From the NCBI RefSeq assembly GCF_024362805.1, contig NZ_CP093299.1, positions 1 to 64,000 of the forward strand: a stretch of 64,000 bases of DNA, in the 5' to 3' direction. Origin of the DNA: Salipaludibacillus sp. LMS25. Its GTDB lineage: Bacteria > Bacillota > Bacilli > Bacillales > Salisediminibacteriaceae. The notes under the pieces are model-generated. The model made no database searches and had not been told where the DNA came from. It saw nothing but the letters and a program-made list of their open reading frames with translations. Shown one piece after another: positions 8,963 to 17,335 of this stretch. Each line of letters opens with the position of its first letter. The stretch's first letter is position 1. The position numbers and the translations under genes were made by a program.

Positions 8963-9068
8963 AGAAAAGTGATAATCATTTATCAATACAGAAAACATCG
9001 CTTAAGGTAAAACCATCAACGATTTATCGATAAAAGGCACTTTTAACTGCTAAGGCGGATGTATCATA

Positions 9069-10652
9069 TTATTTCCGTTTTGGACGAGGTTTTGCCGGTT
9101 CTAGGTTAATCCTCGCACCACTTACTCGAGCGTATTTTAACCCTTCATAGACAAACGGCGCTACTTCTTCAGGTACTTCCATAAAAGTGAAATTTTCAAA
9201 AATATCAATTTTACCTACTGATTTAGGGTTAACTCCAATTAGCCTTGCCACTTCATCCACTAGTTTTTTTGGCGTTAAGTCAACATTTCTTCCTACATTA
9301 ATGAAGAAACGTGTCATGCCTTTTTGTGCGCCAGTTTCACCGAAGTCATACCCATCATCATTTAAATTATCACGGCTGTAAAATGCGAGCTTCATAAGGG
9401 ATGTGACGACTTTTTCCGCTGGATATTGATCGAGCAGATCCGTTACGAGAGCATCGTATAAGTTCGCTTCTTCATCATCGTTTTCAATTAAATCGATAAT
9501 TTGTCCTTTCCACACATGTTGCTGTTTTTCAACAACTTCTTCAACTGAAGGTAGACTTTGAGATGGGATCGTCATTTTAATTTCAGCCTCGATGGAACGG
9601 AGATGCTTCATTTCTCTTGGCGTAACGAGAGTCAATGCAATACCATCTCGGCCAGCACGACCCGTTCGACCAATTCGGTGTACATAGCTTTCTGGATCTT
9701 GTGGAATATCATAATTTATAACATGACTAACATTTTGTACGTCTATACCACGAGCCGCTACATCTGTAGCAATTAAGAACTCAATAGAAGAGTCGCGAAA
9801 CTTCTTCATAACCATGTCTCGTTGAGATTGTGTTAGGTCACCATGTAAACCATCTGCTTGATAGCCTCTCGCTTGAAGTGCCTCCGTCAACTCGGCAACA
9901 CCTTTTTTCGTTCGACAAAAGATGATCCCTAAGTCGATCGTTTCACTGTCTATCACACGACAAAGAGAATCCAATTTATTTTTTTCTAGCACTTTATAAT
10001 AAACTTGATTAATTGAAGGAGCCGTTACTTCTCCTTTACTAATCGTTACTTGTTTAGGCTGTTGCATATATTTATTAGATAATTTGCGAATCGGTGGGGG
10101 CATCGTAGCTGAGAAAAGCAATGTTTGCCGCTCACGATTTACTTGTTTCAAGATTTTTTCTATATCCTCAATGAATCCCATATCAAGCATTTCATCAGCT
10201 TCATCTAAAATGAGAGTGTGTACGTTGTGTAATTTAAGTGTTTTTCGATTGAGATGGTCGAGAATTCTTCCTGGTGTTCCAACGACAATGTCCACCCCTC
10301 GCTTTAACGATTTAATTTGCTGGCCTATTGACTGACCACCGTATACAGGCAACGTTGTCACTTTTTTGAATTTCGAGAGCTTTTGAAGCTCGCCTGCTAC
10401 TTGAATAGCTAGTTCCCTCGTAGGTGTTAAAATAAGAGATTGAATATGATCACTTGTTGTCACATGCTCAAGGAGCGGAATTCCAAAAGCGGCCGTTTTT
10501 CCTGTTCCAGTTTGCGCCTGTCCAATCACATCTTGTTTTTTTAAAATCTCTGGAATGACCTTTTCTTGAATAGGGGAAGGGGCTTCAAACCCCATGTCTT
10601 TAATTGCCCGTTTCAGGTCGTCAGATATTTGGAAGTCTTCAAATTTCATCAT
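9069..10652 (-). CDS. DEAD-box ATP-dependent RNA helicase with DbpA-type RNA-binding domain
   Basis: RNA helicase of 527 residues. Motifs in order: Q motif with SPIQEK near 25-30, Walker A AQTGTGKT (about 45-52), PTRELAIQ, GTPGR, DEAD, SAT, and HRIGRTGR of the second RecA-like domain. The last 75 or so residues (TRFFINVGRN onward, ending in a basic KPRPKRK tail) look like the DbpA C-terminal RNA-binding domain, which in DbpA/YxiN directs the enzyme to 23S rRNA; a role in ribosome assembly or RNA remodelling is inferred. An ATG-ATG start follows AAAGGTGG. The gene is 20 bases downstream of cinA and probably co-transcribed with pgsA-cinA. It is an extra gene relative to the cinA-recA order of B. 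subtilis. Confidence 0.92.
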   Translation of the reverse strand: MMKFEDFQISDDLKRAIKDMGFEAPSPIQEKVIPEILKKQDVIGQAQTGTGKTAAFGIPLLEHVTTSDHIQSLILTPTRELAIQVAGELQKLSKFKKVTTLPVYGGQSIGQQIKSLKRGVDIVVGTPGRILDHLNRKTLKLHNVHTLILDEADEMLDMGFIEDIEKILKQVNRERQTLLFSATMPPPIRKLSNKYMQQPKQVTISKGEVTAPSINQVYYKVLEKNKLDSLCRVIDSETIDLGIIFCRTKKGVAELTEALQARGYQADGLHGDLTQSQRDMVMKKFRDSSIEFLIATDVAARGIDVQNVSHVINYDIPQDPESYVHRIGRTGRAGRDGIALTLVTPREMKHLRSIEAEIKMTIPSQSLPSVEEVVEKQQHVWKGQIIDLIENDDEEANLYDALVTDLLDQYPAEKVVTSLMKLAFYSRDNLNDDGYDFGETGAQKGMTRFFINVGRNVDLTPKKLVDEVARLIGVNPKSVGKIDIFENFTFMEVPEEVAPFVYEGLKYARVSGARINLEPAKPRPKRK

Positions 10653-10672
10653 GTCTATTCATCCACCTTTTC

Positions 10673-11905
10673 TTAACGTAAATCTTTCAATAAATAATAA
10701 AGTCCATATTTAACTGAGCGGTCGCAGATATTTTCTCTGCTTCCCGCCAAATGTAACTTATAAGCTTCTGTGATATGTTGTGTAGAAATACCAATATAGA
10801 CGGTGCCAGGAGAATGTCCTTCAAGTTCATCTGGTCCAGCTACTCCTGTAAAACTCACACCTACATCACTATGTAATGTTTTTTTCACATTTTTCGCTAG
10901 CTGTTTGGCACAAGAGGCACTAACTGCCCCATCCTTTTGTAAAATCTGAGATGACACTGACAAAGTCGTTTCCTTTACTGCATTACTATAACATACTATA
11001 GCCCCATTAAACACACTTGAAACTCCTGGAACTTCTGTAAGAGCAGCAGAAAAACGGCCACCTGTGAGACTTTCGGCAGCCCCTACCGTAAGGCCCCTCT
11101 CTGTCAATTCGCTTACTAATAACGTTGCTAGGTTTGCATCCCCTTCACCGTAAAAGAAGTCTCCAACCCGCTGTAATACTTGCTGTTTTAAACGATTTAA
11201 GTGACGTTCATTCTCCCTATCATCCGCCCCCTTAACAGTGAGCCGTAGCGTCACTTCGCCTCCAGAAGCGAGTGGTGCAATCGTAGGGTTTGTCTGTTGT
11301 TCAATTAAGTCATCTATTCTTTCTACAAGCTGGGATTCACCAATATCGAAAAACCGGAGAACTTTTGATTGAATTTCTTCTTGTTGCTGGACGTTCTTTA
11401 ATAAAAAAGGCAACGTATACGTCTCAAACATTGGAATCATTTCGCTCGGCGGACCTGGGAGTAAAATAAGCTGTTTCCCTGCTACTTCTAATGCCATCCC
11501 ACAGGCAAGACCATGATCATTTGGAAAAATATGCGCCCCCTTTAGCGCAAGAGCTTGTTTACGATTATTCTCAGTCATGTTACGTTTACGAGCAGCGAAA
11601 AAATGCCTTATTCGATCTTCTGTCTCTGGGTCATAGTCCAATGGTGTATCAGTAGCTTCCCCCACGGTTTCTTTTGTAAGGTCATCTTTGGTTGGTCCTA
11701 ATCCTCCCGTGAAAATTAACAAATCTGCCCGTTCAAGACCGTTTTTAACTACATCTAGTAAGCGTTGTGGATTATCACCTACAACCGTATGATGGTAGAC
11801 ATCAATACCCACTTTCGATAATTCACTAGATAAGTAAGTGGCATTTGAGTTTTGTATTTGACCTAATAATAGTTCAGAACCAACGGCAATAATTTCAGCA
11901 TTCAT
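10673..11905 (-). CDS. cinA: CinA family protein (MoCF domain plus nicotinamide-nucleotide amidase domain)
   Basis: About 410 residues in two parts: an N-terminal molybdopterin-binding-like domain starting MNAEIIAVGSELLLGQI and containing TGGLGPTKDDLTKE, and a C-terminal PncC-like domain with AAESLTGGR and GVAGPD. Family members cleave ADP-ribose or deamidate NMN, and the gene is competence-inducible in several Firmicutes. The frame allows a TTG start two codons earlier (11911), but the ATG at 11905 has the better spacing from GGAAGGGTG, and its N-terminus matches the family. The gene lies 23 bases after pgsA, as in B. subtilis. Confidence 0.93.
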   Translation of the reverse strand: MNAEIIAVGSELLLGQIQNSNATYLSSELSKVGIDVYHHTVVGDNPQRLLDVVKNGLERADLLIFTGGLGPTKDDLTKETVGEATDTPLDYDPETEDRIRHFFAARKRNMTENNRKQALALKGAHIFPNDHGLACGMALEVAGKQLILLPGPPSEMIPMFETYTLPFLLKNVQQQEEIQSKVLRFFDIGESQLVERIDDLIEQQTNPTIAPLASGGEVTLRLTVKGADDRENERHLNRLKQQVLQRVGDFFYGEGDANLATLLVSELTERGLTVGAAESLTGGRFSAALTEVPGVSSVFNGAIVCYSNAVKETTLSVSSQILQKDGAVSASCAKQLAKNVKKTLHSDVGVSFTGVAGPDELEGHSPGTVYIGISTQHITEAYKLHLAGSRENICDRSVKYGLYYLLKDLR

Positions 11906-11928
11906 GAACAAGACACCCTTCCGAAAAA

Positions 11929-12507
11929 CTACATGGATTTACTAAGCACGTGCTTATTCTTCACAAAATAATCAACACCAGAGAAAATAGTCAATATAAC
12001 GGCTACATAAATCATAATAGTATGAAACGGTATGGAAATCATTTCAAAAATAATATTATGTAATAAAACAGATGACGCCGCAACAATTTGACTGACTGTT
12101 TTCCATTTACCCCAAATACTTGCTGCAATCACATCGCCTTCACCTGAAGCTACGAGCCTAAGACCTGTAACAGCAAATTCCCGACTTAATATAACGACAG
12201 CTGCCCAGGCAGGAAACATATCAAGCCCTGTCAAAGACACAAATGCGGCAGTAATCAATAATTTGTCTGCCAAGGGATCTAAAAACTTCCCCATGTTTGT
12301 TACAAGGTCATATTTTCTAGCATAGTAACCATCAAGCCAATCGGTGGATGCTGCAAAAATAAAAATAATAGCTGCCACAAAATGATGAACCGGAATAATG
12401 GCGCCAAGAAGAGCTAATTCGCCCCAATTAAATGGCACGAGAAGAAACACCATAAACAATGGAATTAATACTATTCTGGAAATGGTAATTTGATTTGGAA
12501 TATTCAC
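11929..12507 (-). CDS. pgsA: phosphatidylglycerophosphate synthase
   Basis: Integral membrane enzyme that makes phosphatidylglycerol phosphate from CDP-diacylglycerol and glycerol-3-phosphate. The 192 residues include four or more hydrophobic segments and the CDP-alcohol phosphotransferase motif D-x2-DG-x2-AR-x8-G-x3-D-x3-D, visible between Asp56 and Asp82 (STDWLDG, YYARKY, GKFLDPLADK). The start is GTG at 12507, with AGGAGG upstream. First gene of the pgsA-cinA-helicase unit. A terminator separates it from rodZ. It uses the CDP-diacylglycerol made by CdsA, encoded at 52878. Confidence 0.96.
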   Translation of the reverse strand: MNIPNQITISRIVLIPLFMVFLLVPFNWGELALLGAIIPVHHFVAAIIFIFAASTDWLDGYYARKYDLVTNMGKFLDPLADKLLITAAFVSLTGLDMFPAWAAVVILSREFAVTGLRLVASGEGDVIAASIWGKWKTVSQIVAASSVLLHNIIFEMISIPFHTIMIYVAVILTIFSGVDYFVKNKHVLSKSM

Positions 12508-12667
12508 GAATGATCCTCCTGTCTTTGTTCTACAGTCATACCGTATTGATGAAGCCTCTTCAATTTTATCAAAAAGGCAGCTACATTGCTAATTGTATTG
12601 AATTTAAAATAGGAATAATTAGCAGTGTATGACACCCATACCACATTCTATTATTAAACATATGAAG

Positions 12668-12706
12668 GAAAAGAACAACAGCTCCTCTAAGAAGGGGAGC
12701 TGTTGT
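12668..12706 (-). terminator. intrinsic terminator after rodZ
   Basis: Minus strand ACAACAGCTCC / GGAGCTGTTGT hairpin followed by TCTTTTCC, 26 bases after the rodZ stop. The T tract is interrupted, so termination may be partial. Confidence 0.7.
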
Positions 12707-12731
12707 AAAAAAGAAGGGATAACTATTTAGT

Positions 12732-13607
12732 CTAGTCTTCCACTCGAATAATGACATACTGACGGTGTTCATCACTCTCATAATCCAGTAATTCATCATT
12801 AATGTAAATATCAGCTGTTCTTATATTACCCATATTAAAGGTGATTTCGGATTCGCCTGAGAAATCAAAATCAATCTCGTCCCCATCTCCATGACTGCTT
12901 TGATGAACTTCGTCACCATTCGAATCTAAGATCTGCAGCCAGCTGTCTCCTGAAAACGTGAGACTGACGTCAAAATCATCAATTCCATCTAACGTATACG
13001 TATAGCGGTTCCCTTCACTTTCTTCAAAGGAAAGGGATTGTTCCGGTTCTTCCTCGTTCTCTTCATTCGCTTCATTGTTATTAGCGTTATTGGCATTGGC
13101 AGCTTCATTGTTATTATCTCCGTTAGTCTCTTCTTCCACGTCATTATCCGTAATTTCGATAGAAGGAGATTCTTGATTATCTCGAGGGGTGCCAGCAGAA
13201 TCATCTGTATCCCCTTGACGTAATAACCAAAAAGCTAGTCCTATGGCTAAAATAAATAGTATCACGACTAACGTAGGAAGAAGTGAGGCCACTTTAGATT
13301 TTTTTCTAACTGTCTTTGGCTTTGACCTGTTCACTCTTGGCGGCAGATCTGCAGGCTCTTTTACAGTTTGAGGAAGCTCCTCTTTGTGTTCCTCAAAAAT
13401 CATGTCTGGATCTAACTCAACGGCTTCCGCATAACTTTTCACAAATGCTCTGCCATAAAAATCACCAGGCATTTTTGAGAAATCACCGTCTTCAATAGCA
13501 ATTAAATACCGTTTCTGTATTTTGGTTACTCGTTGGAGTTCATCTAAAGAATACCCTTTTTCTTCTCTTGCATTTTTTAGTCTAATTCCTAATTCAGACA
13601 CACTCAA
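12732..13607 (-). CDS. rodZ: RodZ-like cytoskeletal HTH membrane protein (YmfM)
   Basis: Bitopic membrane protein that links MreB and cell-shape machinery. Residues about 6-70 form a Cro/CI-type helix-turn-helix domain, 107-130 the membrane helix, about 135-190 a strongly acidic Asn/Glu-rich low-complexity linker, and the rest a DUF4115-like beta domain. Start choice: the frame opens at GTG 13610, but AGGTGG is only 3 bases from it and 6 bases from the TTG at 13607, so I prefer 13607. The order ymfK-rodZ-pgsA matches ymfK-ymfM-pgsA of B. subtilis. The acidic outer linker would suit a protein facing alkaline medium (inference). Confidence 0.93.
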   Translation of the reverse strand: MSVSELGIRLKNAREEKGYSLDELQRVTKIQKRYLIAIEDGDFSKMPGDFYGRAFVKSYAEAVELDPDMIFEEHKEELPQTVKEPADLPPRVNRSKPKTVRKKSKVASLLPTLVVILFILAIGLAFWLLRQGDTDDSAGTPRDNQESPSIEITDNDVEEETNGDNNNEAANANNANNNEANEENEEEPEQSLSFEESEGNRYTYTLDGIDDFDVSLTFSGDSWLQILDSNGDEVHQSSHGDGDEIDFDFSGESEITFNMGNIRTADIYINDELLDYESDEHRQYVIIRVED

Positions 13608-13617
13608 CACCTACCAC

Positions 13618-14391
13618 CTAACTGATATCAAAGGATGAGAATCCTGATTCAATTGAATCATATGTAATTTCTTCATTCTCATCACTTCGAAGCTCAATGA
13701 TATAATCAAAATCATCTAAAGAATATTCTGTCTCTCTTACAAAAATATCAGGATGCTCCACGACTTTAGTAGCTGGAAGTCGCATCATTTTAGAAATAAG
13801 GACATGATGTCGCTCTGATGCTCTCATCGTTGACACGATACCATCAATAATGTAAATGTGATCTTCTGACATTTCATCGTCAGCCAATTGACTTCGTATC
13901 GTCTGTCTCAATAACGTGGAAGAAAGAAATGACCAGCGTTTATTCGCACAAACACTTGATGCAACAACTGATTCTGTTTTTCCTACTCTGGGCATGCCCC
14001 GAATACCAATAAGTCGATGGCCACTTTTCATAAACAACTCTGCCATAAAATCAACGAGAAGTCCTAACTCATCACGGACGAATCGAAACGTTTTCTTCTC
14101 ATCTTCATCACGCTCGATATAACGGCCGTGTCTCACTGCCAGTCTATCTCGTAGTTTTGGTTCTCGGATCTTCCTTAATGTTATCACATCCATCGTCTCC
14201 ATGATATAACGAAGTCGCATAATCGCTTCATCACTGACACTTTTAATCAGCATTCCCCGTCGCCTATGCTCCACACCGTTAATGGTTAAAATATTGATTC
14301 GTAACATACCGAGCAGTGATGATATTTCACCCAATAATCCTGGGCGATTCTCATTAATTTGATATTCCATATACCATTCTTTTTGTTTCAC
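13618..14391 (-). CDS. ymfK: YmfK family protein (DUF3388)
   Basis: Conserved Bacillales protein of unknown function, 257 residues. The first 60 or so residues look like an ACT domain (MEYQINENRPGLLGEISSLL), and residues 130-141 (GIRGMPRVGKTES) look like a phosphate-binding loop, followed by an alpha/beta region with strand-like segments. The start is GTG at 14391, 8 bases after AAAGGAG. It is separated from ymfJ by a 581-base spacer and ends 10 bases before rodZ, so it is probably the first gene of a ymfK-rodZ unit. Family assignment is from gene order and length; the ACT and P-loop calls are my reading. Confidence 0.85.
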   Translation of the reverse strand: MKQKEWYMEYQINENRPGLLGEISSLLGMLRINILTINGVEHRRRGMLIKSVSDEAIMRLRYIMETMDVITLRKIREPKLRDRLAVRHGRYIERDEDEKKTFRFVRDELGLLVDFMAELFMKSGHRLIGIRGMPRVGKTESVVASSVCANKRWSFLSSTLLRQTIRSQLADDEMSEDHIYIIDGIVSTMRASERHHVLISKMMRLPATKVVEHPDIFVRETEYSLDDFDYIIELRSDENEEITYDSIESGFSSFDIS

Positions 14392-14824
14392 TGGAAAACT
14401 CCTTTCCCCCTCCCTCCTTGAATGACAATTTAATAAGGAAGGCTCAAACTTTTATGGAGAACAAATTAACTATGAATTATGAGGATGCCGAGAGTGCTAG
14501 AAGAACCTTTTTAACACCGGTTCCTCATTAGCAAATTATCATCTGCATTGTTTATCACTTATATGTACGAGTAACAGGATGAAATTATACATCATCTGTT
14601 ACGTTGTTTCCCTATAATACCCATTTGACAAACGTCCATCATTTTCACTTATTAGTTTATATCCTTTTGTTGACGTACAATCGCCTTCCTGATAACATCA
14701 TAATGGATTTTTCTCTTCATTAAAAGAGATTTATATCATTATTATTCAAAACACAACAATTTTCGTAATTTTTATATAAAATCGTGTATAAAATCACACA
14801 AAATAACGTTTTCACATCAAACGC

Positions 14825-14912
14825 CCCTTCAATCAGCGGGCCTCTTCCTTCTTCTCCCACTGATTGATAGTTGAGTGAATAAGGAGATAAGCGTCTGTTA
14901 TCTGTGATAAAG
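14825..14912 (+). repeat. dispersed repeat, composite A/B copy
   Basis: The left half (cttcaatcagcgggcctcttcc, then ctcccactgattg) matches the first hairpin of the 158-bp type A elements. The right half (gttgagtgaat, then gtctgttatctgtgataaag) matches type B. It therefore looks like a recombinant or ancestral form joining the two types. It lies just distal to the ymfJ terminator. Confidence 0.6.
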
Positions 14913-14936
14913 TAATGGTGTTTTAATACGGAACGA

Positions 14937-14968
14937 TAAAAAGCATCGTCTTCACGACGATACTTTTT
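14937..14968 (-). terminator. intrinsic terminator after ymfJ
   Basis: Minus strand GTATCGTC / GACGATGC stem (one G-U pair) with a four- to five-base loop, followed by TTTTTATC. It starts a few bases after the ymfJ stop. Confidence 0.8.
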
Positions 14969-14972
14969 AGCA

Positions 14973-15221
14973 TTACCTTTGTTGAACGAGTTTGACCATC
15001 ATATTAGCAATGGCATGCTGCTCTTCCTCAGTTGCTACATGCCAAAGGTCTGCTAACACTTTTTCTTGCTCGTTTTTAGGGGTTACTTCTTCAGACAAAT
15101 ATTCCCCTACTTGGTAAGCTACTTCAGACACTGTTTTTTGATCCATACCTTCATGTTGGCCATGTTCAAGTTTGTCGCCCAAAAAATGTTTCCACTGTTC
15201 CCAGTTATCAAGAACTGACAT
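14973..15221 (-). CDS. ymfJ: YmfJ family protein (DUF3243)
   Basis: Small soluble 82-residue protein, MSVLDNWEQWKHFLGDKLEHG onward, predicted all-helical with no membrane segment. It belongs by sequence and position (ymfI-ymfJ-ymfK) to DUF3243, whose biochemical function is unknown. The ATG follows AAGGAGG. It is the last gene before a terminator, 76 bases after ymfI, probably within the ymfF-ymfH-ymfI-ymfJ unit. Confidence 0.88.
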   Translation of the reverse strand: MSVLDNWEQWKHFLGDKLEHGQHEGMDQKTVSEVAYQVGEYLSEEVTPKNEQEKVLADLWHVATEEEQHAIANMMVKLVQQR

Positions 15222-15297
15222 AAGTCATTCCTCCTTGTGATGTCTTTCATCCCTAGCTTCTCACAATAAAGGGATAATATGCATAGAAACAGTGGCA

Positions 15298-16038
15298 TTA
15301 ACAATACCAAGCACCATTAACAGATATGATCTGTCCATTTATGTAGGCTGCTTTTTCTGACACTAAAAAAGTGACCAGTTCAGCAACTTCTTCCGGCTTA
15401 CCTAACCGGCCAGCCGGAATATCTTCACGTAAAGCATCTATTTCTTCCTCGGAATAGTCCGAGAGCATACGTGTATGAATCGCGCCAGGCGCCACAGCAT
15501 TCACATTAATTCCACTCAGCGCTACTTCTTTAGCTAACGCTTTTACAAAAGCATTTTGGCCTCCTTTTACCATTGAATAGGTTACTTCACATGCTGAACC
15601 ACTTAACCCCCATATAGACGTGATGACCACAATTTTACCTTTTTTCTGAGCGATCATTTTCGGGAGACATGCTTTTGTAATGAGCGAAGGAACTGTGAGA
15701 CTAATGGCCATTTGCCTTCTCATTTCCTCCTCAGTTTCCTCTTGAAACAGGCCGAACGAGGGTTGTCCAGAATTATGGATAATGACATCTATTACAAGAT
15801 TTTTAAGCGCATCTATCTTTTTTTGTGTATGCTCATAGTCACTAAAGTCAGCCTGCAGGAGAGTGCATTTGCAATCGAACATAGATTCAATTAACATCTT
15901 CAGCTCTTCAGCCCCCACTTTATTTTGACAGTAATGAATGATGAGATCATGACCGCTAGCTGCCAGTTTCAAACTGATAGCGCGGCCAATCTCTCCTGAA
16001 GCGCCAGTGACTAATGCAAGTGGGCGATCTTTATGCAC
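15298..16038 (-). CDS. ymfI: short-chain dehydrogenase, EF-P 5-aminopentanone reductase (YmfI)
   Basis: Cytosolic SDR enzyme of about 246 residues with the cofactor motif TGASGEIG (11-18) and the catalytic Ser and Tyr-x3-Lys (YSMVK, near residue 150). In B. subtilis YmfI reduces the 5-aminopentanone group on Lys32 of elongation factor P to 5-aminopentanol, which supports swarming. The orthology call rests on operon position after ymfF-ymfH and before ymfJ. The frame opens at TTG 16062, but the GTG at 16038 has AGAGGGAG at proper spacing and overlaps the ymfH stop by 8 bases, so I use it. Confidence 0.88.
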   Translation of the reverse strand: MHKDRPLALVTGASGEIGRAISLKLAASGHDLIIHYCQNKVGAEELKMLIESMFDCKCTLLQADFSDYEHTQKKIDALKNLVIDVIIHNSGQPSFGLFQEETEEEMRRQMAISLTVPSLITKACLPKMIAQKKGKIVVITSIWGLSGSACEVTYSMVKGGQNAFVKALAKEVALSGINVNAVAPGAIHTRMLSDYSEEEIDALREDIPAGRLGKPEEVAELVTFLVSEKAAYINGQIISVNGAWYC

Positions 16039-17335
16039 GCTGAGATTCTCCCTCTGACACAATTAAACATTGGCTCATTTGTGTCTCAACATCAAAATGA
16101 TCATTGAGGGTCTCCTGTAAACTTTCTGTCGTTAATGCTTCCAACGTTGGTATGACATGAAATAAATCCATATCGTTAAAGCGATAACGGGTAAACTGAT
16201 TCGCTATATACTCTGGAGAATTCATCGCTTTGAGGAAGTAACCAATTTTCTTTTTGCGTATACGCTCCACTATGTCCTTATTTATCGGCTGTTGTAAAAA
16301 ATCAGAAATCATTGTTTTTATCGCATTTCCTAAGGTTTCTGGTTTTTTTGAGTCTCCACCTATGACTGAAAAGCCAAAGCCATACTCACCTGTATAATCA
16401 AAACTGAACGTATCATCTATTAGTCCTTGCTCATACAATGTTTGGTAATTTTCAGAACTTTGGCCAAACATCATCTCTAATAAAAGCTGTACCGACAATT
16501 CATGTTTTAGTAAGTCTTTCCCTTGCTTGTCAGGACGCTGTTCCTTTATACCTACTAAGCATTTGCCTGTATTGACAGGCATCGGGATGACGACTTTTTT
16601 CTCATCTACTTCTGCTGGTTCTTTCACTATCTCACGTTGAATATCCTCTGGTTCTGGAAACGATTTGTTTGCTTGGTTTTGTCTCACTTGTTGGAGTATT
16701 TTTTCAGGCTCAACATTCCCGACGATGAAGAGAACCATATTCCCTGGATGGTAAAATGTTTTGTAACACGTATAAAGTAAGTCTTTTGTTGTTTGATTGA
16801 TGGATTCTACCGTCCCAGCTATATCAATGCCCACCGGATGCTCTTTAAACATCGCTTTTAAAAGACCAAAGAAATTTTGCCAGTCTGGATTATCTTCATA
16901 CATCTTGATTTCTTGTTCAATAATCCCCTTTTCTTTGTCAACTGACTCATCGGTAAAATAGGGCTTCTGCACAAAATCCATTAATGTTTCTAAGTTGTCT
17001 TCAATATTCATTGTGCTTGAAAATAAATAGGCTGTTCTGTTAAAACTTGTAAAAGCATTCGCAGAAGCACCTTTTTTACTAAACTCTTGAAAAATATCGC
17101 CTTCTTCATCTTCAAAAAGTTTATGTTCGAGAAAATGAGCGATCCCGTCAGGAACTCGTAATGGTTCTTCTTCTCCGATGGGAACAAAATGATTGTCTAT
17201 CGAACCATATTTTGTGGTGAACGTAGCAAACGTTTTATTAAACCCTTTTTTCGGTAAGACATAGACGTGTAAACCGTTCGGTAATTTATCAAAATATAAC
17301 GTTTCTTGAAGCTGATCGAATGTCTGTTTTGTCAT
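16031..17335 (-). CDS. ymfH: M16 family zinc metallopeptidase, catalytic member (YmfH)
   Basis: Processing-peptidase-like M16B protein of 434 residues. The inverted zinc motif HFLEH (67-71) and the downstream glutamate-rich helix (KGIIEQEIKMYEDNP) are present, so it should be the catalytic subunit. The ATG overlaps the ymfF stop by 4 bases (ATGA), which implies coupled expression with YmfF and a two-subunit protease, as in other M16B pairs. Substrate unknown. No signal peptide is visible, so it acts in the cytoplasm. Confidence 0.92.
   Translation of the reverse strand: MTKQTFDQLQETLYFDKLPNGLHVYVLPKKGFNKTFATFTTKYGSIDNHFVPIGEEEPLRVPDGIAHFLEHKLFEDEEGDIFQEFSKKGASANAFTSFNRTAYLFSSTMNIEDNLETLMDFVQKPYFTDESVDKEKGIIEQEIKMYEDNPDWQNFFGLLKAMFKEHPVGIDIAGTVESINQTTKDLLYTCYKTFYHPGNMVLFIVGNVEPEKILQQVRQNQANKSFPEPEDIQREIVKEPAEVDEKKVVIPMPVNTGKCLVGIKEQRPDKQGKDLLKHELSVQLLLEMMFGQSSENYQTLYEQGLIDDTFSFDYTGEYGFGFSVIGGDSKKPETLGNAIKTMISDFLQQPINKDIVERIRKKKIGYFLKAMNSPEYIANQFTRYRFNDMDLFHVIPTLEALTTESLQETLNDHFDVETQMSQCLIVSEGESQRA

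Larger units (their letters stand above)
14392..14972. other. intergenic spacer between ymfJ and ymfK
   Basis: 581 bases without a gene. It holds the ymfJ terminator (14937-14968), the composite repeat copy at 14825-14912, and AT-rich DNA upstream of ymfK with a TATAAT hexamer on the minus strand (14584-14589) that lacks a convincing -35. No RNA gene is recognised. Confidence 0.6.
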
